This document shows, one piece after another, positions 1 to 7,537 of a DNA stretch of 64,000 nt (position 1 is the first letter of the stretch; the number at the start of each line of letters is the position of its first letter). Under the pieces are notes generated by a model that worked only from the letters and a program-made list of their open reading frames with translations, was not told the origin of the DNA and searched no databases. The position numbers and the translations under genes are program-made. The stretch is taken from the NCBI RefSeq assembly GCF_047785965.1, contig NZ_JBLOBF010000007.1:12205-76204 (forward strand). The letters are read 5' to 3'. The DNA is from Caldisericum exile_A (GTDB lineage Bacteria; Caldisericota; Caldisericia; Caldisericales; Caldisericaceae).

Positions 1-111
1 TGTTTTGCATGCAGATTTGCATGGAGTTTGACATGCTCTGCAATCATGCGCCTTATCAATGTTCCAGAAAGGCTTTTTTGATACAATTTTTACATGTCTT
101 ACTGTATTCAT
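1..111 (-). CDS. SCIFF-type ranthipeptide precursor (partial, C-terminus outside window)
   Basis: The minus-strand frame opens at ATG 111 and runs off the left edge after 37 codons. Its end carries Cys24-x2-Cys27-x3-Cys31-x3-Cys35 followed by Lys-Thr, with CQTPCKSACKT at residues 27-37. This spacing is the first two thirds of the SCIFF signature (six cysteines in forty-five residues). SCIFF peptides are short precursors that a dedicated radical SAM/SPASM enzyme crosslinks through Cys thioethers (ranthipeptides). A strong Shine-Dalgarno (AAGGAGG, 121-127) sits 9 nt upstream of the ATG. The maturase normally follows the precursor and should lie beyond position 1. The last two cysteines cannot be seen, so the call rests on the four visible ones, the Lys-Thr and the length. 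Confidence 0.87.
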   Translation of the reverse strand, partial: MNTVRHVKIVSKKPFWNIDKAHDCRACQTPCKSACKT

Positions 112-134
112 ACTATCAAGCCTCCTTACAGGAT

Positions 135-163
135 ATTATAGATGCTAAACCAAATTTTTGCAA
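135..163 (-). promoter_or_regulatory. Promoter of the SCIFF gene
   Basis: On the minus strand a TTGCAA -35 box (158-163) and a perfect TATAAT -10 box (135-140) are 17 bp apart. The predicted start, near 128, leaves a very short leader of about 17 nt that begins almost at the Shine-Dalgarno. Confidence 0.65.
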
Positions 164-178
164 GTTCAAAATTACTAT

Positions 179-1025
179 CTAACAGGTATTTCTCCCTTGA
201 GATTCTTTTATTAGGTCAATTTTCCCTTGGTGTATGTTCTCCAGAAGTACAAATTTGTAAAAGTTCTCATGTATTTTTGTTTTTTTCAGTCTCTCTGCTA
301 TTATACAGTTCTCCAAGAGAGCGCCAACATCATTCCTTGAATCTAATCTGTTAAAGTTATTTATTATTCCATTTCTTACCCCAGTGTCGTAAAAGTAATA
401 CTTGTTTTTACCACTAATCTCGCTTCTTAGATTTTTTGAAAACGGAGTAAGAGGAAAAATAACATACGATTTAACCAGTAAATCGATATATCTTTTTACT
501 GTCTTAATATCAATAAGAACATGTTGTGATATTTCGTTTAAAGAAACCTCCTTTTCGATTTGGGATGCAAGGAGCTTAAGAAGGTCAAGAAGCACTTTGC
601 TACTTTTTCAAATATGAGGATATCTTTGAGTAAATATTAATCGACAATTTCATGAATGATTTCCATTTTTTCGCTGTTATTTTTTGAGGTTATAAGCGGG
701 ATATTCTCCATATATTAGACAATACTCTAATTTTTCTTTTAATTCATATCGGTTCATAAGTTTTGCAAATTCCATCTGCGCAATTGGAAACATTTCGAGA
801 GTTATTTTTCTTCCATTTAGCGGCTCTCCAACTTGTCCTATCAAATTAAACGAAGACGAACCAGCCAATATTGTTTTAAGCGATGGGATATTATCAAGCA
901 TCATTTTAATAGAATTGCCTATGTTTTTTTATATACTGTGCCTCGTCAATTGCTATAAGTTCGTATCCCTCTGCATACTCTTTTAATAGTTCAAAATCGA
1001 GAGAGTTAAAATGGGGATCATCTTC
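179..1025 (-). pseudogene. Decayed AAA_14/DUF4143 ATPase gene
   Basis: Three frames on the minus strand together read as the middle and C-terminal parts of an ATP-binding AAA_14/DUF4143 protein. In order they are a Walker-B-like stretch LIAIDEAQYIK (about 920-955), the sensor-like ILAGSSSFNLIG (about 850), then DUF4143 with FSKNLRSEISG and YYFYDTGVRNGIINNF (about 360-430). The reading frame breaks at an A7 run near 928, at A runs near 615 and 683, and at an in-frame TAA near 638. The N-terminal P-loop half is missing, replaced by dispersed repeats from about 1025 on, and the C-terminus ends early at 179. The family is common in bacteria and archaea and is often found as fast-decaying accessory ATPases. 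The gene is certainly non-functional as read. Confidence 0.85.
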
Positions 1026-1830
1026 CCTTTCTAACGGTTGATGGGGGACTTTTACCCCTTCGATATAAACAGAGGAGATATCTCGCTTCGCTCGATATGA
1101 CAATTATTTTGAGGGGGCACAACACCTCCCCCTCAATACTCCCCCAAAAATACACCAAAGAATTGTCAATCCGAGGAACGAAGTGACGAGGATTCTCCTC
1201 CAAATGGAGGAGGGATACCCTCCTCCAACTCCACCCATACGACGGAGATTCCTCAGGCTAAAGCCTTCGGAATGACAAACAGAAATAACCTTCAGATTAA
1301 ACATAACCAGTCATTTCGAACGAAGTGAGAAATCTCCTCCTTTTAGGGGGGAGTTAGAGGGGGAGATTTTCAAATCCCCCTCTAAATTTAACAAACCTCT
1401 CCCTCAATGCTTCCACCAAATAATAATTTTGCCTTGGGGGTAAGTTAGAAAGGGGGTATCCCCCTTTCTAATATTGGAGATTCCTCGTGGCTATGCCACT
1501 TCGGAATGACACAGAAAAATTGGCTTCGGAATGACAAATGAAAGTGGAAAGTTATTCTTTTTGTTTTTAGGGGAAAGTTGGAAGGGGGATGTGCCCTCTT
1601 CCAATAATTGTCATTTCGAAGGAGCGCAAGCGACTGAGAAATCTCCTATTAAATGGAGGAGGGACACCCTCCTCCAACTCCACCCATACGACGGAGATTC
1701 CTCGTGGCTACGCCACTTCGGAATGACAAACATTTTGAGGGGGCACAACACCGCCTCCTCAAAACTCCCCCTCAAATACACCAAAGAATTGTCAATCCGA
1801 GGAACGAAGTGACGAGGATTCTCCTCCTTT
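1020..1830. repeat. Composite dispersed repeat cluster, copy 1
   Basis: This noncoding stretch is a mosaic of recurring units. One is a 91-nt unit present twice in direct orientation (1111-1201 and 1737-1827). Another contains CCTCCTCCAACTCCACCC and recurs (1203-1280, 1651-1730). A third has inverted halves of the type GGAGATTCCTCG ... CTTCGGAATGAC (near 1246, 1482, 1696). GTCATTTCGA ... GAAATCTCC units lie near 1312 and 1610, and palindromic GGGGGTA/TATCCCCC near 1437-1462. Short frames through it are artefacts. The same unit types recur at 5430-5785 and 26155-26335. Confidence 0.9.
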
Positions 1831-1839
1831 TGGGTGATT

Positions 1840-1979
1840 AGATGCAGAGAATTGTAAATCCTGCCTTTAAATTTGAACTCATCCATAAACTCCGTTAAAA
1901 ATTTCTTATTGGTAGTTTTTGGGAGAGATTGAAGCAAAATGGTTTTCTTTTGATGAATTTCAAATAAAAAATCTTCATT
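1840..1979 (-). pseudogene. Unidentified coding remnant
   Basis: Between the repeat cluster and the next gene a minus-strand frame reads about 45 residues with protein-like composition, including FLFEIHQKKTILLQSLPK and FMDEFKFKGRIYNS, before running into repeat DNA. A stop lies directly upstream, no good start is present, and no family is recognised. It may be a relic of a gene destroyed by the repeat insertions, possibly unrelated to the AAA_14 remnant. Confidence 0.3.
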
Positions 1980-2066
1980 TGGTAATAATTTTTATGCAAT
2001 TTTGTTATAGAATAAAATTTTAAAAAACTTCCATTTTTATAAAATTGGTAAAATCAAATAAATTGT

Positions 2067-2094
2067 TTTGATTTATTTTTATAAATTGTATAAT
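2067..2094 (+). promoter_or_regulatory. Promoter placing a near-leaderless start at 2104
   Basis: A perfect TATAAT (2089-2094) is preceded by TTTGATT-like sequence at 2067-2073 with a 15-16 bp spacer. The predicted transcription start, about 2101, is only a few nucleotides before ATG 2104, and no Shine-Dalgarno is visible. Confidence 0.5.
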
Positions 2095-2103
2095 TTTGGT
2101 AAG

Positions 2104-4155
2104 ATGGTAAATTTAAAAGGAGTTGTAATAAGGGAGTTTGAAAGCGCCGGTAAAAAGTGCATTACGCTATCTACTGATAGTGGTGTATTTAATATTGTTT
2201 TTGAAAAGCCCGCCCAATTGTGGGGTGTAAAGAAATTGAGCTTTGTAAACCTAAAAGAAGAACGTGGAGCTCTTCGTAAAACATTTTTATTCACTGATGA
2301 TTCTTTTGTCTCATTTTATCCTGGTTTTCTTGTTCAACCTGAAGAAATTGAAGAGGATTCTTTATCAACCTTATCCAAGATTTTTAATGGTGCTTCTCTT
2401 AAAGAATCTTTTGAAGGCGAAATCTTTTATGCGGTTAGAGGTATTAAAGAGAGCAATCGTTTTAAAACCCTTGTTGAGAGATTTCCAAAAGATATAAAGG
2501 CTAAATTCAGTTTCTATCCATACATTTTTGATACAACTTTCGGATTTTTCGTTAAGGATGCGCTTTTCTTTGGGAGATTTCCTGTTGTTTTTGAAGATAA
2601 TTTTACAAAAGGCATAGTACAGGCTATTTCCTCTAAGTTTGAAGAGTATTTGGTGATGAGTAGCGTTGGTACTTTTGAAGAAAAAAAGATCTCTCTTTTA
2701 GATAAGAAGCAAGTTTTCTTAAAAAGAAATGAGTTTGCAAACCTTGTTTATTCATTCTTTAAAGTTATTGGAAACAATTATGACAAACCAAATTCAAACA
2801 TGCTTGATTATGCTTACCTTTTTGACCATAGGGACGTCTTTGAAGCGCCTATTAACGATTTTCTCAAGGAATTTAGAAGTGTTCGCAAACATATTAAAAA
2901 GCTTCTTGAATCAAGGCTTGAGGATATTGAGACAACACGGATTTACAATGCAGAGTCTGACGACTTTACATTTAAGGCTTATATTAAGGATAATGAATTA
3001 AATCTTGACAGAGGCACTCCTTGTATGCTTTTTGAAAGACCCCCTCTTAATATGAGGATTTTTGGTATCGTTAAATCAATTGACTTTAATACAATATCAG
3101 GCGCAGTTGACTACAAGACTGTATCTCCTGAGTTTATTACACCGCTTAAAACTGTTAAGCAAGAAGTAAGGGGAATAATTAATATTACAAAAGCTACTGA
3201 TACTTTAAAGGATTTTCTTATAAATGGTAAATTTTTACCTCATATTGATAAACTTTTTGACAATCCTGTAGACCTAATTGCAGATCAACCTGTATTTGCT
3301 GTTATAAAAGGTAGTTTTGGAACTGGTAAAAAACACATTATTGGGGAATTTTTGCAAAAATATCCAGGAGCAAAAATAATAATTTTTTCCAAAGGTTTCT
3401 ATAAATCTCTTAAAGAAGTTTTTGGAAATCTTGTTGAGAAGAGTGTTGAAAATCTCGAAGGGGTGTATGATTATATTTTTTATTTTGATAGACATATTGA
3501 TAAAAACACTATCTTAAATCTTGCATCATTCACGAAAAATATAATTGTATTTACTTATGATGAAACAGTACCATACGAAAATCTTCTTGAAGAAAGCAGA
3601 GTTTTTAGACTCAAAAAGGTTTTTGGCTTTGATAAATTCATTCATAAGTTTGTCTTAAGGTTCTACGCTTTGAATTCAGAGGCAACTTCAGATGTTTCAG
3701 AGATTAAAATTCTCAATAAAGAAAACATAGAAAGTGAGTTTATACCACTTGTGAATCCAGAAAAAGTTGTTCAGTTTGTTCAAGTTAAAGGTGCAGTTGA
3801 ATTTGAAAGAAACAAACTTAACAAAAATGAGGCGAATTTCACAACGACTCTTATTGTTCAATTCCTGAAGGGTGGGGTAGATCGTTCATCTATTGAGGTA
3901 ATTGTGCCTTATGAGAGACAAAAGGCATATATAATTGATCAATTGAAAACTAATCAAGTTGAAGGTGTGAGAGTTTCTCTTGTGGAGGAAGCAATTCAAT
4001 CTTCAATTGTTGTAATAAATTTCGTGGATGTTGAAAGCCTTCCGAATGTTTTTGAGGACAAATTTAATCTTGCATTCGCTATAACAAGGGCACGAAGCAA
4101 AGTCATTTTTGTGGGTTCGCCTGCTCTTCCTAAAAAGGAAAAGTTGCTATCCTAA
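2104..4155 (+). CDS. Divergent superfamily I (Dna2/UPF1-like) helicase-related protein
   Basis: The protein has 683 residues from ATG 2104, chosen because the TATAAT box sits 9 nt upstream; the longer frame from 2068 would begin inside the promoter. A P-loop-like GSFGTGKKH lies near residue 405. The C-terminal region resembles the second RecA domain of Dna2/UPF1-type helicases: IEVIVPYERQKAYII, then VVINFVDVESLP and FNLAFAITRARSKVIFVG, where the last matches the conserved NVALTRA motif VI region. The expected Walker B (DExx) is replaced by YIFYFDRHID, so helicase activity is uncertain. The N-terminal 350 residues match nothing I recognise. Its 3' end overlaps the convergent flavoprotein gene by 9 bp. 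Confidence 0.65.
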   Translation: MVNLKGVVIREFESAGKKCITLSTDSGVFNIVFEKPAQLWGVKKLSFVNLKEERGALRKTFLFTDDSFVSFYPGFLVQPEEIEEDSLSTLSKIFNGASLKESFEGEIFYAVRGIKESNRFKTLVERFPKDIKAKFSFYPYIFDTTFGFFVKDALFFGRFPVVFEDNFTKGIVQAISSKFEEYLVMSSVGTFEEKKISLLDKKQVFLKRNEFANLVYSFFKVIGNNYDKPNSNMLDYAYLFDHRDVFEAPINDFLKEFRSVRKHIKKLLESRLEDIETTRIYNAESDDFTFKAYIKDNELNLDRGTPCMLFERPPLNMRIFGIVKSIDFNTISGAVDYKTVSPEFITPLKTVKQEVRGIINITKATDTLKDFLINGKFLPHIDKLFDNPVDLIADQPVFAVIKGSFGTGKKHIIGEFLQKYPGAKIIIFSKGFYKSLKEVFGNLVEKSVENLEGVYDYIFYFDRHIDKNTILNLASFTKNIIVFTYDETVPYENLLEESRVFRLKKVFGFDKFIHKFVLRFYALNSEATSDVSEIKILNKENIESEFIPLVNPEKVVQFVQVKGAVEFERNKLNKNEANFTTTLIVQFLKGGVDRSSIEVIVPYERQKAYIIDQLKTNQVEGVRVSLVEEAIQSSIVVINFVDVESLPNVFEDKFNLAFAITRARSKVIFVGSPALPKKEKLLS

Positions 4156-5319
4156 AATTTTTCTTTTCAGGTAAATTAATGGTATTTGTGGATTGTTAAA
4201 TAGCAACTTTATACCTGTAATAGCGGGTTTATCCATAAATCCGTATTGTATCAAAATTTGAGATATCCTTTTGCTGTTTAGATTTTTTATTATTTGGTCT
4301 TTATCCTCATCAGTTAGTGAGATGTAAACATCTCTTAGAAAAATCTCTCTTTTAAACTCGGTTATTAATGCCTTTTTTGAGCGACTATCATAAGTTTCGA
4401 GAATTTTAAAGAAATTATTGCTATTATCTTTAAATGCTTCGATTATTGTTTCACTTAGAATATTCCCAGCAATAAATCCTGTAAGAAGACCACCTCCTGA
4501 GAATGGCTTAACCTGTCTTGCAGCATCACCAACAAAAAGAATATTTTTGTATGCGATTTTTTTGGGAATTCCTATAGGGATACTCCAAACAACTGGTTTT
4601 CCTGAAATTTTTGCATTTGAAAGTAAACTCCAGTTTTTAAAAAGCATGTCTAATTTATCAAGAAGGTTTTTTCCAATATTATTGCCAAAACCTACACGGG
4701 CACTTTCATCACTTGTTGGAATAATCCAAGCAAACCAATTGTTGGCAATATGATTATTCATATAGATATACGCAATTTCAGTATCGTTAAGCGAAATTTT
4801 TGTATCTACCTGGACTGTGTAAATAGTTTCTCCATCAATTTCTACATTGAGTATCTTTTGAATTGCTGATGTTGCACCTGTAGCAACTACAATAACCTTG
4901 GTATTAAAAATATTCCCATTTGTAAGTGTAATAAAGGAATCTCCGTTTTTTGTGTCTATGTTTTCAATGTGTGCATTGTAAAAGAATTTTGCACCATTTT
5001 CTTTTGCTTTGCTTTCCATAAAGATATCAAAGTTACTTCTGTCTATAACTGCAGCGTAAGGAAGATCTCTTTTGAATTGAAAATCGTTTTCTTTACAAGA
5101 GAAAACCTTAGCTCCCTTTATATAGTTTATGATAAGCGATTTATCTAAATTTGTAAGTTCAAGAAACTCTATTGGGACAAGTCCTGAACAGTGGTTTGGA
5201 AATCCAATTTTTGTTTTTGCCTCAATTACTGCAACGGAAAGTCCTGCTTTTGCAAGGTTGCTTGCAACATTACATCCAATAGGTCCGCCGCCAATAACGA
5301 TTACATCGAACTTTTCCAC
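4147..5319 (-). CDS. Geranylgeranyl reductase family FAD-dependent oxidoreductase
   Basis: This 390-residue flavoprotein begins with a Rossmann FAD-binding motif VIVIGGGPIGCNVA (residues 6-19), followed by PNHCSGLVP near residue 42, a pattern typical of the geranylgeranyl/digeranylgeranylglycerophospholipid reductase family. A second FAD contact, ILFVGDAARQVKPFSGGGL, lies near residue 265. Family members saturate isoprenoid double bonds or act on other lipid and quinone substrates, so the bacterial substrate here is not predictable. The start is GTG 5319: the TATAAT box lies 6 nt upstream, suggesting a leaderless mRNA, and there is no Shine-Dalgarno. Confidence 0.8.
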   Translation of the reverse strand: MEKFDVIVIGGGPIGCNVASNLAKAGLSVAVIEAKTKIGFPNHCSGLVPIEFLELTNLDKSLIINYIKGAKVFSCKENDFQFKRDLPYAAVIDRSNFDIFMESKAKENGAKFFYNAHIENIDTKNGDSFITLTNGNIFNTKVIVVATGATSAIQKILNVEIDGETIYTVQVDTKISLNDTEIAYIYMNNHIANNWFAWIIPTSDESARVGFGNNIGKNLLDKLDMLFKNWSLLSNAKISGKPVVWSIPIGIPKKIAYKNILFVGDAARQVKPFSGGGLLTGFIAGNILSETIIEAFKDNSNNFFKILETYDSRSKKALITEFKREIFLRDVYISLTDEDKDQIIKNLNSKRISQILIQYGFMDKPAITGIKLLFNNPQIPLIYLKRKILG

Positions 5320-5325
5320 AATCAG

Positions 5326-5331
5326 ATTATA
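5326..5331 (-). promoter_or_regulatory. -10 box of the flavoprotein gene
   Basis: A TATAAT on the minus strand lies 6 nt from the GTG start at 5319. The -35 region is not well conserved. The spacing predicts transcription starting at or next to the start codon. Confidence 0.5.
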
Positions 5332-5429
5332 CTACAAATATTTTTAAATTGAGGGTGGAAAATTTACATTCTATTGGAGTGAATACTTCTCATGAGTTTC
5401 TTCTCCGACATTGAAGAAAACTTATCATT

Positions 5430-5785
5430 TCTGAAATCTACTCCCTTTCAGGGGGAGATAGAAGGGGATATGCTCTCTTCCAATGATTGTCATTTCGACG
5501 AACGAAGTGAGGAGAAATCTCCACATTTTGAGGGGGCACAACACCGCCCCCTCAACACTCCCCTAAATAATAACTTTACTTTGGGGGCAAGTTAGAAAGG
5601 GGATGTCTCCCTTTCTAATATTGGAGATTCCTCGTGGCTACGCCACTTCGGAATGACACAACCAGTCATTTCGACGAACGTAGTGAGGAGAAATCTCCTC
5701 TTTTGGGGGTAGTTCGAAGGGGGACTTTTACCCCTTCGATTAAAGGAGAAATCTCCTCCTTTCTGGGGGAGTTAGAGGGGGAGCA
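5430..5785. repeat. Composite dispersed repeat cluster, copy 2 (left border of island)
   Basis: It shares units with copy 1. The segment 5488-5600 (GTCATTTCGACGAACG..., then hairpin arms GAGGGGGC/GCCCCCTC, then GGGGGCAAGTTAGAAAGG) and the segment 5626-5698 (CTCGTGGCTACGCCAC..., then the GTCATTTCGACG unit) are both found again, same orientation, at 26171-26325. No gene is supported here; short frames are repeat artefacts. Confidence 0.9.
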
Positions 5786-6205
5786 TTCTAATATATTAGA
5801 ATTTGATCCAGCAAAAGGCTCTGTAAAAAAGTAGCGGATTTACTTTATAATTTAACTAACCAGAATTATTAAGTATTATATGGAAAAATATATATATCCT
5901 GGTGGCTATTTTAAAAAAGGAAGTACTTCAGGAAATTCTAATGATATTTTGAAATTTGATTCATCAACAAAAAGTGTGAGAAAAATTGTTACTCTACCAC
6001 AATCAGTGTGGAATTTTTCTAGAGCTGTTTTGAATAATAAAATTTACACGTTTGGAGGTTATTCTACTACGCAAGGGGGGTGTTTCTGATATTTATGTAT
6101 TTGATCCTATACAGAATAAATCGTATAAAATAGGCGATTTACCATATAGAATATCATCAAGTAGTGCTGTAACTATAGATATGAATTTTAGTTGTTTTAT
6201 TATGG
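5786..6205 (+). pseudogene. Kelch-repeat protein remnant
   Basis: Successive frames encode kelch-type units: NILEFDPAKGSVKK (5789-5830), then in another frame KIYI (about 5885), DILKFDSSTKSVRKI and NKIYTFGGYSTTQGG (to about 6078), and after a frameshift SDIYVFDPIQNKSYKIGDLP (6085-6145). The frame is broken by stops near 5832 and 5872 and by an extra G in the G6 run near 6075. The start is lost into the repeats. Kelch proteins form beta-propellers and are often secreted or structural. This copy is dead. Confidence 0.75.
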
Positions 6206-6250
6206 TACTAAACCACATTTTTCTATAAAAATACAATTTTTTAGAAGGAT

Positions 6251-6278
6251 TTTGAAAAGTTATGAAGTTATGTATAAT
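6251..6278 (+). promoter_or_regulatory. Candidate promoter of the CRISPR effector operon
   Basis: TTTGAA (6251-6256) and TATAAT (6273-6278) are 16 bp apart, about 105 nt upstream of the first effector gene. Further A+T-rich hexamers nearer the gene (such as TTTACA at 6331) could act instead, so this assignment is tentative. Confidence 0.4.
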
Positions 6279-6385
6279 GCTATATGGGAAAGCTTTGTTA
6301 ATATTTTTGGAAAATCTATCAATTATTTACATAATATTTTTTATGTTATTATTTTTGAATTGAAAAATGTAAAGGAGTTTTTGGT

Positions 6386-7537
6386 ATGGGTAAAAAAGAA
6401 ATTAATGTCGATTTACGGACAATAACTCCATTGTGGACGGGTGATGCATGGCAGAAAAATACAAAAATTAGACCTTCTTCTTTGATGGGAAGTTTGAGGT
6501 TTTGGTTTGAAGTTATTTGTTATTTTGCTGGAGTTGTTTCAAAAAAAGATTTTGACAGCAAAAAGGGAAGGTTTGAAAGAGACGTTAATGAAAAAGAATT
6601 TAAAAAGAATCTCGACAACAAAAATACAGACATTAAATCGCAAATTAAAACTTTAAAAGGGATGAGTATTCCCGTGCCATCTATTGTTTTTGGTACCACA
6701 GGCTGGAGAAGTTTGATTGAGATAAGAGAGATAAAACCATTAGAAGATGATTCCTTTGGTAATAGATTAAATTTACCAAATAGAATTTGTGTTTCTAAAG
6801 TGAATGGAGAAGTTAAGGAGAATAGTGATTGTCCTAAAGGAAGCGATGAAAAGAATTGGTCTGTTTTCTATTTACCAAATCCATATTTTTATGGGCAGTT
6901 CAATGTGAAATTTTTAGTAGAAGAAGAAATACTAAATGGGATTTTTTACCCTCTTCTAAATTTTATGGATGAATATGGCTACTGGGGAGGGAAATGGAAT
7001 ATTGGATATGGGAGATTAAAGATTATAGAAGTAAAACAAAATAATAGTGTAAAAAATGATTGGACAAATAATAATAAATTTAATTGTAGTTTTGAAGACA
7101 ATAAGAATGAAGAATTTAAGTTGAGTGAATCAGTTAACAATTTTTCTGATTTAATTGTAATCAATAATAATAAAGAATTTAAGTTGAGTGAATCCGTTAA
7201 CAATTTTTCTGATTTAATTGTAATCAATAATAATGATAAAAAAATAAAAATATTACCCGATAAAGTTCAAAACCAAGATTTAAAAGAGGTTATTAAAGAA
7301 TTGATAAAACGAAAAGCAGAAGAAAGGGCGCAAAACAAAAATAATGGAGGAGATACAGAAAAAAGACATAAGATTTTTGGCACTACTGAAAAGCCTCCAG
7401 AGAAGGAGGATCTACCTCAAGGGTCAAAAATTTTACCTTATATAAAAGAAAATGAAGAAAATAAAAATTACGTCGGAGGCTTTTTATCTATTGTTGATTT
7501 GTTAGAACTTTATGAGGGAGGCGAACGAGATGCCTAG
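6386..7537 (+). CDS. cmr1: Type III CRISPR RAMP protein, Cmr1-like (Cas7 group)
   Basis: The 383-residue protein opens with a Cmr1-type signature: LRTITPLWTGDAWQ followed by KIRPSSLMGSLRFWFEV (residues 9-45), the first RAMP beta strand and helix. A glycine-rich stretch GYWGGKWNIGYGRLKI lies near residue 195. In known complexes Cmr1 caps the Cas7 backbone near the crRNA 3' end. The C-terminal third is hydrophilic, Lys/Asn/Glu-rich, and contains a recent 21-residue tandem duplication. Shine-Dalgarno AAAGGAG (6371-6377) supports ATG 6386. It is the first gene of a six-gene effector operon and overlaps the next gene by 8 bp. Confidence 0.8.
   Translation: MGKKEINVDLRTITPLWTGDAWQKNTKIRPSSLMGSLRFWFEVICYFAGVVSKKDFDSKKGRFERDVNEKEFKKNLDNKNTDIKSQIKTLKGMSIPVPSIVFGTTGWRSLIEIREIKPLEDDSFGNRLNLPNRICVSKVNGEVKENSDCPKGSDEKNWSVFYLPNPYFYGQFNVKFLVEEEILNGIFYPLLNFMDEYGYWGGKWNIGYGRLKIIEVKQNNSVKNDWTNNNKFNCSFEDNKNEEFKLSESVNNFSDLIVINNNKEFKLSESVNNFSDLIVINNNDKKIKILPDKVQNQDLKEVIKELIKRKAEERAQNKNNGGDTEKRHKIFGTTEKPPEKEDLPQGSKILPYIKENEENKNYVGGFLSIVDLLELYEGGERDA
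7112..7237 (+). repeat. 63-bp in-frame tandem duplication in the Cmr1-like gene
   Basis: Two adjacent 63-bp copies (7112-7174 and 7175-7237) differ at only a few bases (for example CAG/CCG-type changes). Each encodes EFKLSESVNNFSDLIVINNN plus one residue. The reading frame is kept. It lies in a low-complexity part of the protein and must be very recent. Confidence 0.95.

Noticed and set aside
1018..1841. Several 60-110 residue frames on both strands
   Set aside because: Similar peptides appear in every copy of the repeats, so they are by-products of the repeat sequence rather than genes.
5392..5834. Open frames through the repeat cluster
   Set aside because: They translate the repeated DNA units, change frame with each unit and have no ribosome sites or homologous protein pattern.
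6192..6425. A 77-residue frame upstream of the Cmr1-like gene
   Set aside because: It crosses the likely promoter and the start of the real gene and looks like random A+T-rich sequence with hydrophobic residues.
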